Positions 7,206 to 15,318 of a stretch of 64,000 nt of DNA are shown here, piece after piece (the stretch's first letter is position 1; every line of letters begins with the position of its first letter). Location of the stretch: assembly GCA_002504405.1 (NCBI GenBank), contig DARO01000003.1, forward strand, positions 1-64,000, read 5' to 3'. The position numbers and the translations under genes were made by a program. This DNA is from Methanomassiliicoccaceae archaeon UBA71 (GTDB taxonomy: Archaea > Thermoplasmatota > Thermoplasmata > Methanomassiliicoccales > Methanomethylophilaceae). The notes below the pieces were generated by a model. That model worked only from the letters and a program-made list of their open reading frames with translations. It was not told the origin of the DNA and searched no databases.

Positions 7206-8552
7206 TCATCTCTCGCCGAGGGTCTCGGCTATCTCGAAGATGAGGTCGTAGGACACGGTCAGTGGCTGATAGTACTCGCTTACATCCCCTGTGCTCACCG
7301 GCGGGACCGCCAGGAGGTGGTTCATGCCGGGGTACTCCCTGTAGACCACGCCCTCCTTCTGCCCGAGGGCGTCGATCCACGCGTCTATCCCGTCCTCCGG
7401 CGTGACCTGCCAGTCGGCGTCGCCCTGGAGGAAGGCCATGAGGCCGCCGTAACCCTGCGCTATGCCGACGGCGTCGCAGTCGGCGATGGACTTCAGGTAG
7501 TACGCGGACATCCCGAAGACCGTGGTGGACAGCAGCTGGGACTCGGACATACCGCCTATGATGGAGTACAGGTCCATCTGGGACTCCACGAACTGCAGGG
7601 CCTGGTCCTTCTCCGGACCGTCCGGCATCTTCGCAATCACCGCGAGATTCTGGTGATAGCTTATCTCGGCAAGGTCGAGGGGGCTGCCCGCCAGGGAGAC
7701 GAACCCGTCGCACATGTCCCCGCACCTCTCCGCGATGACCGGGGCCATCATGCCGCCGAGGCTGTGGCCGATGACGTAGACGCTGTCGTAGCCCATGCCC
7801 TTCATCATGGCGACGGCGGACACCGCGTCGTCCACGGTCTCGTAGCCTATGTTCAACGAGTTGCCCATCGCGATGGTCTGCACCGCGTCCACGTACGTCC
7901 TCTTGTCGTACCTCAGGACGTCGATGCCCTGCTCGGCCAGCCCCCAGGCCAGCTGCTGGAATATGTGGTTGGTCCCCACCGACTCGTTCATCCCGCTGGA
8001 GCCGGACCCCTGGACGAGGACCACGGCGACCCTGCTGTCGGATCCCTTCAGGCTCGTGATCTTGCCCGGGAGGGGGGTGAGGTCGCCGGTGACCACCGAG
8101 ACGTCCGTCTCGACCAGACCGTCCGGCAGGGGATCGTCCGATGGCATGTCCTGCTCCACGAAGTACAGCGCCTCGATCCCGTCGTCGGACGAGACAGCCG
8201 CGACCCTCGTGGCATCCAGGTACAGGTACACCGGCGTGTAGGAGACGTGATATCCCATGACGTCGCCAGCTGAGTACGACCCGCCCAGGGAGGTCACCGA
8301 GCCGTAGGATGCGACTAGCGCCTCCATCTGGACAGAAAGCGTGGCCGCGAACTGCTCCTCCGTGTAGACCGATTTGACATTGTCGCTCATGAGGGCGTAG
8401 ACCCCCGCGTAGTCGCCCTCCGTGAGGAGGGCGGCGGCCTCCTCCGAGGGCAGGGGGCCCTCGTCGGCGGAATCCTGGTGCCAGCTCACGACGAGCACCG
8501 CGGCGATGGCCACGAAGGCCACCGCGATGATCGCCAGACTCTTTGAATTCAT
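7206..8552 (-). CDS. Exported alpha/beta hydrolase with DUF3887-like N-domain (448 aa)
   Basis: Residues 6-23 form a signal peptide or anchor (LAIIAVAFVAIAAVLVV). Residues ~35-140 resemble DUF3887, a small domain often fused to secreted hydrolases. The alpha/beta hydrolase fold follows, with the nucleophile Ser264 in IGHSLGG, a candidate acid in QGDADW and the His in GMNHLL. It probably acts as an esterase or peptidase on the cell surface; the substrate cannot be told. The ATG at 8552 is preferred because a TATA-like TTAAATCG lies about 26 nt upstream. It sits convergent to the VWA gene and separates it from its MoxR partner. Confidence 0.85.
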   Translation of the reverse strand: MNSKSLAIIAVAFVAIAAVLVVSWHQDSADEGPLPSEEAAALLTEGDYAGVYALMSDNVKSVYTEEQFAATLSVQMEALVASYGSVTSLGGSYSAGDVMGYHVSYTPVYLYLDATRVAAVSSDDGIEALYFVEQDMPSDDPLPDGLVETDVSVVTGDLTPLPGKITSLKGSDSRVAVVLVQGSGSSGMNESVGTNHIFQQLAWGLAEQGIDVLRYDKRTYVDAVQTIAMGNSLNIGYETVDDAVSAVAMMKGMGYDSVYVIGHSLGGMMAPVIAERCGDMCDGFVSLAGSPLDLAEISYHQNLAVIAKMPDGPEKDQALQFVESQMDLYSIIGGMSESQLLSTTVFGMSAYYLKSIADCDAVGIAQGYGGLMAFLQGDADWQVTPEDGIDAWIDALGQKEGVVYREYPGMNHLLAVPPVSTGDVSEYYQPLTVSYDLIFEIAETLGER

Positions 8553-8640
8553 GCCTGCGCAATCCCGGTACGACGATTTAACCCCTGAGCCCGCGGCGGG
8601 AAACCGTATTATCCGCGGAGCGGATAACCAACGGAGGATA

Positions 8641-10011
8641 ATGAACATCCAGGAGGCCAAGGACGCTGTCAAGGACGCTGTGAGGGCGTACCTGGACAAG
8701 GACGGGACGGGGGGATACGTGATCCCCCGCAGCAGGCAGAGACCGATCATGATCATGGGTGCGCCCGGGCTGGGGAAGACCGCCATCATGTCGCAGATCG
8801 CCGCGGAGCTGGGAATCGGGTACGTCGGGTACACCATAACCCACCACACCCGCCAGTCCGCCATAGGCCTCCCCATGATAGAGACCAGATGCTTCGGCGG
8901 CGAGGAGTCCCCGATCACCAGGTACACCATGAGCGAGATCATCGCCTCCGTCTACGAGGCGATGGAGGCCCAGGGCAGGAGGGAGGGGATCCTCTTCATC
9001 GACGAGGTGAACTGCGTGTCCGAGACCCTGTCCGCCGCCATGCTCGACCTCCTCCAGAACAAGAAGTTCGGGCCCCACAGGATCCCGCCGGGATGGGTCC
9101 TGGTTGCCGCCGGGAACCCGCCCGAGTTCAACTCCTCCGCCAGGGAGTTCGACATTGCCACCCTGGACAGGATAAGGGTCATCGAGGTGGAGCCGGACAC
9201 CGACGTCTGGCTCAGGTACGCCGTCAGCGCCGGCGTCCATGATTCGGTGACCTACTACCTCAACGTCAAGCCCCAGAACCTCCTGAGCATCAGGAGCACC
9301 CCCGACGGGCCGGTGTTCGTCACGCCCAGGGGATGGGAGGACCTATCCACCGTCCTGAAGGAGTACGACTCCCTCGGGCTGGAGACCGACATAGGCCTGG
9401 TGTCCCAGTACATAAGGGACCCGGACATCGCCTCGGAGTTCGTGAGGTACCTGGGTTTCCACAGGCGCTACAAGGAGGAGTACGACGTGACGTCGATACT
9501 CGACGGGTCCTCCGACCCGGAGCGCATCAGGGGAGCCGGGGCGGAGGAGAAGCTGTCGGTCATGTCCGTGATCGTGGGCAGGCTGAACTCCGAGGCGGAG
9601 GAGGGGCTGAGGCTGGAGACGCTGGCCTCCGTCCTGCGCCGCATATCCGACGGGGGATCCAGGGAGGATGCCGTCAGGGAACTCAGGTCTAGGGCGGAGT
9701 CCTCGTCGGATCCCGCCGGGGCGTCCTCCTTCTGCCTGTCGGTAGTATCCGGGGATGCCGATCCCGTCAGGACACTGTCTGAGACCGAGGACGGGCTGAG
9801 GACCGTCTCGTCGGTCTTCGAAACACACCTGTCCAACGCAGTGGGGTTCATGATGGACGCGTTCGGGAGGGGCCAGGAGACCGTGTCCCTCATGGCCGGG
9901 CTGATCTCATGCTACAGCGTGGTGATGTTCTCCAAGCCGGGAGGCGTCCTGTACGGTCTGAACGATTCCGTGCTTCGCGGGGAGGGGGCGAGCCGATGGC
10001 GAACAGGATAG
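8641..10011 (+). CDS. MoxR-type AAA+ ATPase (456 aa)
   Basis: AAA+ ATPase with Walker A GAPGLGKT (40-47), Walker B ILFIDEVN (117-124) and a sensor-like AAGNPPEFN. MoxR-family ATPases work as chaperones with VWA proteins to activate or remodel complexes, so the partner is the 5949-7205 product. The region after residue ~230 is a long helical extension without a recognised domain. GGAGGAT precedes the start. The 3' end overlaps the next gene by 16 nt, implying coupled translation. Confidence 0.88.
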   Translation: MNIQEAKDAVKDAVRAYLDKDGTGGYVIPRSRQRPIMIMGAPGLGKTAIMSQIAAELGIGYVGYTITHHTRQSAIGLPMIETRCFGGEESPITRYTMSEIIASVYEAMEAQGRREGILFIDEVNCVSETLSAAMLDLLQNKKFGPHRIPPGWVLVAAGNPPEFNSSAREFDIATLDRIRVIEVEPDTDVWLRYAVSAGVHDSVTYYLNVKPQNLLSIRSTPDGPVFVTPRGWEDLSTVLKEYDSLGLETDIGLVSQYIRDPDIASEFVRYLGFHRRYKEEYDVTSILDGSSDPERIRGAGAEEKLSVMSVIVGRLNSEAEEGLRLETLASVLRRISDGGSREDAVRELRSRAESSSDPAGASSFCLSVVSGDADPVRTLSETEDGLRTVSSVFETHLSNAVGFMMDAFGRGQETVSLMAGLISCYSVVMFSKPGGVLYGLNDSVLRGEGASRWRTG

Positions 10012-10667
10012 ACGCCGAGCCCTGCGAGGGCGGATGCAGGATCGTCCGCCTGATGACCACAGACCGCGACGTGGAGATACCCGATGAGCACATGGGGATG
10101 GCCGTGGTCGCCCTGGGGCCCAGGTTCATGAGCAGGAGCCCCCATGCGGCGGGGCGCAGGGTGACCGTGCCCGCCACAGTCCGCACGATGGACCCGGAGG
10201 CCTTCTCAGGGATAGCCGGGCTCTCGACGATAGTTTACAGAGGGGATTTCGAGACGTTCAACTCCGCCGGGATAGAGATCGACTGCGACTGCAGGCTCGA
10301 GACCGGGGACGGACACTCGTTCGATTTCATATCCGGGTTCCCCATGCACTTCCCGGCGTTCGACGAGGCGCTGGGAGGTATGGGCTTCAGGATGACCCCC
10401 GAGATCGCCCTGATGAGGCTCAGGGACCCGGTGCACCTCACCGATGCCGCCAGGACGTCCTATAAGTCGTGCCTCTCCAAGAGCCTGATGCCCAGGGCGG
10501 AGCAGGCAGTGTCCAGGAACGACATCGCATCGCTCGAGGAGCTTGTATCCGCAGGCGTGCTGTCCGGGGAGGATGTCCGCAGGCTGCTGGAGAGGTCCCT
10601 GTCATCCGGGAAGACCGCCGTGACCAGCATGCTGATGTCCGTGCTGAACAGAGAGCCGAGAGAATGA
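9996..10667 (+). CDS. BspA-like LRR-fragment protein linked to MoxR gene (223 aa)
   Basis: Residues ~50-85 (VTVPATVRTMDPEAF...LSTIVYRGDFETF) look like one or two units of the BspA-type leucine-rich repeat. The C-terminal ~70 residues are helical. No enzyme motif is visible. It overlaps the MoxR-type gene by 16 nt, so it likely belongs to the same functional unit, perhaps as a substrate-recognition part. GGGGAGGGGG precedes the ATG at 9996. The repeat assignment is tentative. Confidence 0.6.
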   Translation: MANRIDAEPCEGGCRIVRLMTTDRDVEIPDEHMGMAVVALGPRFMSRSPHAAGRRVTVPATVRTMDPEAFSGIAGLSTIVYRGDFETFNSAGIEIDCDCRLETGDGHSFDFISGFPMHFPAFDEALGGMGFRMTPEIALMRLRDPVHLTDAARTSYKSCLSKSLMPRAEQAVSRNDIASLEELVSAGVLSGEDVRRLLERSLSSGKTAVTSMLMSVLNREPRE

Positions 10668-10671
10668 TGGG

Positions 10672-10693
10672 TCCTGGCCGCGGTCGGCCAGGA
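10672..10693. terminator. Hairpin between convergent genes
   Basis: TCCTGGCCG and CGGCCAGGA form a 9-bp stem with a 4-nt loop between the stops at 10667 (plus) and 10700 (minus). Confidence 0.5.
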
Positions 10694-10699
10694 AAGGTT

Positions 10700-10879
10700 T
10701 CACTGGGATGGCTCCCACTTGCATCTCACAGGCGAGACTATGGCGCCCTCGGCCTTCAGTTCCTTGAACGCCTTGTCGATCTCCTTCCTGTCGATGCCGG
10801 TGGCCTTCTCCACCTCTCCGGCGCTCATGGGCTTGCCAGCTTCCTTCATGGCCTTGATGACTTCGTCCTTCACAGACAT
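10700..10879 (-). CDS. Small winged-helix-like protein (59 aa)
   Basis: A compact MarR-like half domain: KDEVIKAMKEAGKPMSAGEVEKATG followed by a recognition helix DRKEIDKAFKELKAEGAI. Tiny stand-alone proteins of this type recur in methanogens and are assumed to bind DNA. A TATA box (rev. TATTTAAG) lies near 10914-10921. The start could also be the ATG at 10888; neither has a strong ribosome site. Confidence 0.65.
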   Translation of the reverse strand: MSVKDEVIKAMKEAGKPMSAGEVEKATGIDRKEIDKAFKELKAEGAIVSPVRCKWEPSQ

Positions 10880-11003
10880 CTTTAACACCGTGAATTCCGA
10901 ATGCCGGTGTTGCTTAAATAGTTGTCACAGGAAGAGACCGAACCGTATTTCATGCCAGATGCCGGTGACGTCCATATCACGCATCGTGACAAAGGGGGAG
11001 TGG

Positions 11004-11555
11004 ATGGAGCATATTCGCGAGATCAGGCTGGTGGAGGCGGAGCCGTCCGAGATTCCGGAGTTCTCCAGGAGGCTGCAGGAGTCCTTCATGATCGCGGTGG
11101 AGCGGGAGTTCGGCCCCTGGAACGGCGGCCCGATACCGTCGGACTACGACCTGGAGGTCACCATCGGAGCACCGGATGCGGTTACGCTCCACATAGTGAG
11201 CGATGGGCAGAGGGTCGGAGGGGCGGTCGTCCGCGTGGACCGCGATGCGCGCAGGGGATTCCTCGACCTCCTCTTCATATCCCCTGGTGGACACGGGAAG
11301 GGGGTCGGCACCGCCGCCTGGGCTGCGATCGAGGAGGCGTATCCGGAGGTAGAAGTGTGGGAGACGGTCACACCGTACTTCGAGAGGCGCAACATCAACT
11401 TCTACATCAACAAATGCGGATTCCACGCCGTCGAGTTCTTCAACGAGCACCACAGGCCGGAGGAGACCCTGCCCGTGGACGACCACGGTACCGTGATACC
11501 CGGGGGCGACAGCTTCTTCAGGTTCGAGAAGCGGGTCGGATGCCGGAAGCGATAA
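11004..11555 (+). CDS. GNAT-family N-acetyltransferase (183 aa)
   Basis: The acetyl-CoA-binding motif A of GNAT enzymes is visible as LLFISPGGHGKGVGTAAWAAIEEAY (residues ~91-115), followed by FYINKCGFHAVEFF typical of motif B. The substrate is unknown. GGGGGAG sits just ahead of the ATG at 11004; extending upstream would run back into the divergent regulator's promoter. Confidence 0.8.
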   Translation: MEHIREIRLVEAEPSEIPEFSRRLQESFMIAVEREFGPWNGGPIPSDYDLEVTIGAPDAVTLHIVSDGQRVGGAVVRVDRDARRGFLDLLFISPGGHGKGVGTAAWAAIEEAYPEVEVWETVTPYFERRNINFYINKCGFHAVEFFNEHHRPEETLPVDDHGTVIPGGDSFFRFEKRVGCRKR

Positions 11556-11586
11556 AGCGATAAACGCCCCCGCGTATGGGCGGGCC

Positions 11587-12729
11587 ATGCCGGGCATCAG
11601 GGAGGGGGCGGTCCACCTCGAGAAGAGGGCGGGGAGGTTCGCCAGGAGCCAGGCCGTCCTTGTAGCATCAGGCATTCTGGCCCTCGCATCGATGCTCTTC
11701 GTCCCTCCGTCCGATGCATACCTGGATTACATCGACGTCCGCGTTCTCTGCATTCTGTTCTGCTTCATGGCGGTGGTCGCCGGCATGTCCGGATGCCGCA
11801 CGTTCGATGTGCTGGCACAGAGGATACTCAGCGGCAGGAGGGGGATCGGCGCCCTCTGCCTCCTGCTGACGGCCCTGCCTTTCGTCTGCTCGATGTTCAT
11901 AACGAACGACGTGGCACTGATCGCTTTCGTCCCGTTCGCCATACTGGTGCTCGGGATGGCGGGCAGGAGGGATCTCGTGATACCGGTAGTCGTCCTCCAG
12001 ACGGTAGCCGCCAACCTCGGGAGCATGGTGCTTCCCTTCGGGAATCCGCAGAACATCTTCATCTGCTCGACGTACAACCTCGGGATAGTCGACTTCCTGG
12101 TCCTCATGGCCCCTCTCGCCGCCCTGTCCTTCGTGATCGTCGCCATCCTGTCCCTCAGAGCCGGAAGCGATGTCGTCCATGTGGAGTTCGAGGAGATGCG
12201 CACGATCGAGAACAGCCGGTTCTTGGCTGTTCTCTCCGTCCTATTCGTCCTGTGCATAGCTGCGGTGCTGAGACTGGTCCCCTACTGGGCGGTCCTGGTG
12301 CTCACCGTATGCTGCATAGGCCTGATGAGGCCGAGGACCCTCCTGGCTGTAGACTACGGCCTTCTGCTGACGTTCGTCTTCCTGTTCGTGTTCACCGGGA
12401 ACCTCTCGCACATCGGATCCGTGGAATCGGTCATCCAGGGGCTCATGGGGGAGCAGCCGTTCCTGGCCTCCCTCGGACTGAGCCAGATCATAAGCAACGT
12501 GCCGGCGGCCGTGATGCTCTCGGGGTTCACCGACAACTGGCAGGCGCTGCTCCTGGGGGTGGACGTCGGTGGTCTTGGGACCCCCATAGCGTCCATGGCC
12601 AGCATAATCTCGCTCAGGCTTTACATGCAGACCGAGGGCGCTGACACCAGAAGGTACCTCGTACATTTCACGGGCGCCAACGTTCTGCTGCTGGCTGCCC
12701 TGATCCCGGTTTCCCTGCTGATGCTCTGA
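11587..12729 (+). CDS. ArsB/CitM/NhaD-type ion transporter (380 aa)
   Basis: A polytopic membrane protein with about ten hydrophobic spans. The pairs SMFITNDVALIAF and GSMVLPFGNPQNIFI, repeated in part as IISNVPAAVMLSGF and GVDVGGLGTPIASMASII, are the two inverted halves of the ion transporter superfamily (citrate/arsenite/sodium). The transported ion cannot be told. A TATA-like GATAAACG about 26 nt upstream makes a leaderless start at 11587 likely. Confidence 0.82.
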   Translation: MPGIREGAVHLEKRAGRFARSQAVLVASGILALASMLFVPPSDAYLDYIDVRVLCILFCFMAVVAGMSGCRTFDVLAQRILSGRRGIGALCLLLTALPFVCSMFITNDVALIAFVPFAILVLGMAGRRDLVIPVVVLQTVAANLGSMVLPFGNPQNIFICSTYNLGIVDFLVLMAPLAALSFVIVAILSLRAGSDVVHVEFEEMRTIENSRFLAVLSVLFVLCIAAVLRLVPYWAVLVLTVCCIGLMRPRTLLAVDYGLLLTFVFLFVFTGNLSHIGSVESVIQGLMGEQPFLASLGLSQIISNVPAAVMLSGFTDNWQALLLGVDVGGLGTPIASMASIISLRLYMQTEGADTRRYLVHFTGANVLLLAALIPVSLLML

Positions 12730-13236
12730 TCAGTACCCGTTGTGGTGGATCCTCTCCGGCCTGTACCTGTCCGTCCTGTGGGCGTGCTTGCCCTCGGTCG
12801 GATACCCGATGGCGACGATGCTGAAGGGCATCAGGTTCTCCGTGAGGTCGAAGATGTCCGTCACCGCGTTCATCCTCTCGCGGATGGGAGCGACTCCTAG
12901 CCACACGGATCCGAGCCCGAGGCTCGTGGCGCACAGCAGCATGTTCTCCGTGCACGCCGAGAGGTCCTGCTCCCACATCACCGGATTGGTCATGTAGTCG
13001 CGGTTTCCGAGGACGACGATCGCCATCGGCGCCCTGGAGGCCGGCCAGGCATACGCCGAGATCTTAGAAAGCGCCTCCAGGTACTGTTTGTCGTCGACCA
13101 CTATGAACTCCCAAGGCTGCTGGTTGCGGGCAGACGGCGCGTGCATGCCAGCATCGAGTATGCGCTCTATCTTATCGTTCTCCACCCTGTCGGGCATGAA
13201 GTCCCTGACGCTTACCCTGTTGAAGAGCTCGTTCAT
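12730..13236 (-). CDS. Nitroreductase-family flavoprotein (168 aa)
   Basis: FMN-dependent nitroreductase fold: N-terminal SVRDFMPDRVENDKIERILDAG, then HAPSARNQQPWEFIVV (FMN phosphate site) and a C-terminal MPFSIVAIGYPTEGK. Such enzymes reduce nitro compounds, quinones or flavins; the physiological substrate is unknown. Convergent with the ion transporter gene, whose stop it touches. Confidence 0.88.
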   Translation of the reverse strand: MNELFNRVSVRDFMPDRVENDKIERILDAGMHAPSARNQQPWEFIVVDDKQYLEALSKISAYAWPASRAPMAIVVLGNRDYMTNPVMWEQDLSACTENMLLCATSLGLGSVWLGVAPIRERMNAVTDIFDLTENLMPFSIVAIGYPTEGKHAHRTDRYRPERIHHNGY

Positions 13237-13352
13237 GTCGATCGGGAGATGTCACGCGATATCCACGGATAAAGCTAAGCCCCGATGGTGGCATATGATG
13301 CCCTCGGCATCCGGGCGATGATGAAGACGGACCCGCCGTCCGCACCGGATGG

Positions 13353-14147
13353 TCATCTCTTCTTCTTCGCGCCGCCAGGCTTATACGCCTTCAGATACTT
13401 CAGGACGGCCTGGTCGTCCTCGGAGTCCGACCATTCCGGGGTGTATCCGCCCTTCATGTACTCGTTGTACCACGCCTCGCAGTCCGCCATGTACCCGGCC
13501 ATGTCCAGCTTCTCCTTGACCACGATGTACGTGTTGGAATCGTCCGGAACCCACTGCTTCGGGCGGTCGTAGTCGGCCTCCTCCAGGAAACCGACGAGGA
13601 AGACGATCCTGTCCAGGTTCGACAGCTCGGCATACAGCGACGCCTGCAGCATGTAGGACATCGGCAGGTTGGTGTAGCCCCCCTCGGAGTCCAGCCACTT
13701 GGACCTGTCGCTGGCGGTCTTGATCTCCAGGATCGTATCCCTCCTGCCGTCTATCTGAACGTACCCGTCCACCATCCCCCCGAAAACCTTGTTGCTGTGG
13801 AAGTGGTCGTAGCCGCACTGCTCTTTGGGGACCGGCTCCTCTATCGCAGCCTTCGACCCCTCCGGGATGGACAGGGGCCCCCTGAGCATCGCGTTGCAAT
13901 GGGTGCCTATGTACTCCCTAAGGACCGGCTCGAGGATGTTGCCCGCGTCTATGTACTTGTTGGCCTTGTCGCCGGGGTACAGCCCGGCAAGCTCGCATGC
14001 GACCTTGAAAGGGGTGGCGAACTCGCTCAGCCCGAGGATGGGGGCTACCCTCGTGCCCGTTATCTTCTTGAGTTTGTAGGTGTCGAAGATTACGGTCCTC
14101 TCGTCCTCGTCTATGTCGACAATGCCTGCCCTGCCGTCGAATGCCAT
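13353..14147 (-). CDS. YqaJ-like PD-(D/E)XK exonuclease-fold protein (264 aa)
   Basis: Matches the layout of YqaJ/lambda-exonuclease-type viral recombinases: KITGTRVAPILGLSEFATPFKVACEL near the N-terminus, GGMVDGYVQI with the catalytic Asp, and LEIKTASDRSKW with the ExK motif. These nucleases resect double-stranded DNA and usually travel with an annealase in phage. None is visible next door, so it may be a domesticated or solitary viral gene. GGAGGTGGC precedes the ATG. Confidence 0.8.
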   Translation of the reverse strand: MAFDGRAGIVDIDEDERTVIFDTYKLKKITGTRVAPILGLSEFATPFKVACELAGLYPGDKANKYIDAGNILEPVLREYIGTHCNAMLRGPLSIPEGSKAAIEEPVPKEQCGYDHFHSNKVFGGMVDGYVQIDGRRDTILEIKTASDRSKWLDSEGGYTNLPMSYMLQASLYAELSNLDRIVFLVGFLEEADYDRPKQWVPDDSNTYIVVKEKLDMAGYMADCEAWYNEYMKGGYTPEWSDSEDDQAVLKYLKAYKPGGAKKKR

Positions 14148-14208
14148 GCCACCTCCAAAGGGTTCATGGGTTAAAACACTCCCCTGCCATCGCCCGGGGA
14201 TCGGACGG

Positions 14209-14793
14209 TCAGCTGTGAGGCTTCCTTATGATGGCCGACACCCACGGTACGCCCCTTGAGGCCTCCGTCTCGGTGAACACCTCGACGGTGACGAAACCGG
14301 CGGATTCCGCAAGCTCGATCAGGCTGCCCGGGGTCATGTCCGTGTAGTAGCGGCCGTCCCTCACGCCCTCGAAGGTTCCCTCCTTGAATGACATGCACAT
14401 GGTCCCGCCGGGGACGAGGGAGTCGCGGACCAGCCCGAGGATGTGCCGCAGGTCGCGGGAGGGCACGTGCAGCAGCGAAGCGCACGCCCACACGCCGTCG
14501 AACTCCTCCTTGTAGTCCAGTTCCGAGAACAGGACGTTCCTCACTTCGGAACCTGTGTTCTCGGCCGCGACGCGGCACATACCAGGGGATCCGTCCACGG
14601 GCACGACGGAGAACCCTGGGGCCCTGATCGCCAGGGTGTCCCTTCCGGACCCGCATCCCAGGTCCAGGATCCTGCCGCCGCTGGGGACCAGGCGCAGGAA
14701 GCAGTACAGCGCCGACGGGATCTCGGCGTTGAGGGTCCTTCCGGAGTATCCCTCGGGGTCGGAGTCGTAGTACTCTATTGTGCCCATCGCCAT
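14209..14793 (-). CDS. Class I SAM-dependent methyltransferase (194 aa)
   Basis: Motif I is ILDLGCGSGRDTLAI (residues ~42-56), motif II region VVPVDGSPGMC, and motif IV FDGVWACASLLHV. The acceptor substrate is unknown. Start 14793 or 14787 (both ATG, no clear ribosome site). It is divergent from the flavodoxin gene; one of the two TTAGG-N4-CCTAA palindromes overlaps its likely TATA box (rev. CTAAATCA), so it may share that control. Confidence 0.82.
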   Translation of the reverse strand: MAMGTIEYYDSDPEGYSGRTLNAEIPSALYCFLRLVPSGGRILDLGCGSGRDTLAIRAPGFSVVPVDGSPGMCRVAAENTGSEVRNVLFSELDYKEEFDGVWACASLLHVPSRDLRHILGLVRDSLVPGGTMCMSFKEGTFEGVRDGRYYTDMTPGSLIELAESAGFVTVEVFTETEASRGVPWVSAIIRKPHS

Positions 14794-14832
14794 GTGATAA
14801 GTCTTATCGATGATAATGGTGTCCCCGCTGAT

Positions 14833-14873
14833 TTAGGCTCTCCTAATCTTTAAGTAATATTAGGTTATCCTAA
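14833..14873 (+). promoter_or_regulatory. Two TTAGG-N4-CCTAA operators around the flavodoxin TATA box
   Basis: TTAGG-CTCT-CCTAA (14833-14846) and TTAGG-TTAT-CCTAA (14860-14873) flank CTTTAAGTAAT (14848-14857), the likely TATA box. Centres are 27 bp apart. The second site lies between the TATA box and the predicted transcription start at about 14877. The half-site resembles that of DtxR/IdeR iron regulators (TTAGG...CCTAA), which suggests iron-responsive repression. Confidence 0.65.
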
Positions 14874-14878
14874 ATTTG

Positions 14879-15304
14879 ATGACAAGCATCGCAGTAGTCT
14901 ATTGGAGCGACACAGGGAACACCGAGGCCATGGCAGGCTATGTGGCCGAGGGCGTGAGGTCAGCCGGAGGGGATGCCCATGTGATGGGCGCGGACTCCTT
15001 CGGCCCCGATGATGTTCGTAAATACGACGCGATCGCCTTCGGATGCCCGGCCATGGGCTCGGAGGTGCTCGAGGAGGAGGTGTTCGAGCCCATGTTCTCC
15101 GCGGTGGAGGGCAGCCTGTCCGGGAAGAGGGTGGGCATCTTCGGGTCCTACGACTGGGGGGACAGGGAATGGATGAGGAACTGGGCCGACAGGTGCAGGG
15201 AGGATGGCGCGGACCTCGTCAGCGACGGAGTCATGGCCAACCTTGAACCCGGAGAGGAGGATGCAGAGAACTGCAGGAAGCTGGGCAGGATGCTCTGCCA
15301 GTGA
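14879..15304 (+). CDS. Flavodoxin (141 aa)
   Basis: FMN-binding electron carrier: phosphate loop SDTGNTEAMA near residues 10-20, then AFGCPAMGSEVLEEE and FGSYDWGDREWM. Flavodoxins replace ferredoxin when iron is scarce. The ATG at 14879 matches a leaderless start about 26 nt after the TATA box, so the upstream TTG is not needed. Two DtxR-like palindromes bracket the promoter, which fits iron control. Confidence 0.92.
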   Translation: MTSIAVVYWSDTGNTEAMAGYVAEGVRSAGGDAHVMGADSFGPDDVRKYDAIAFGCPAMGSEVLEEEVFEPMFSAVEGSLSGKRVGIFGSYDWGDREWMRNWADRCREDGADLVSDGVMANLEPGEEDAENCRKLGRMLCQ

Positions 15305-15318
15305 CCGGGAATGGTCAC
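15301..15318. terminator. Hairpin between flavodoxin and cfbB
   Basis: GTGACC (15301-15306) and GGTCAC (15313-15318) form a short stem covering both convergent stop codons. Confidence 0.3.
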
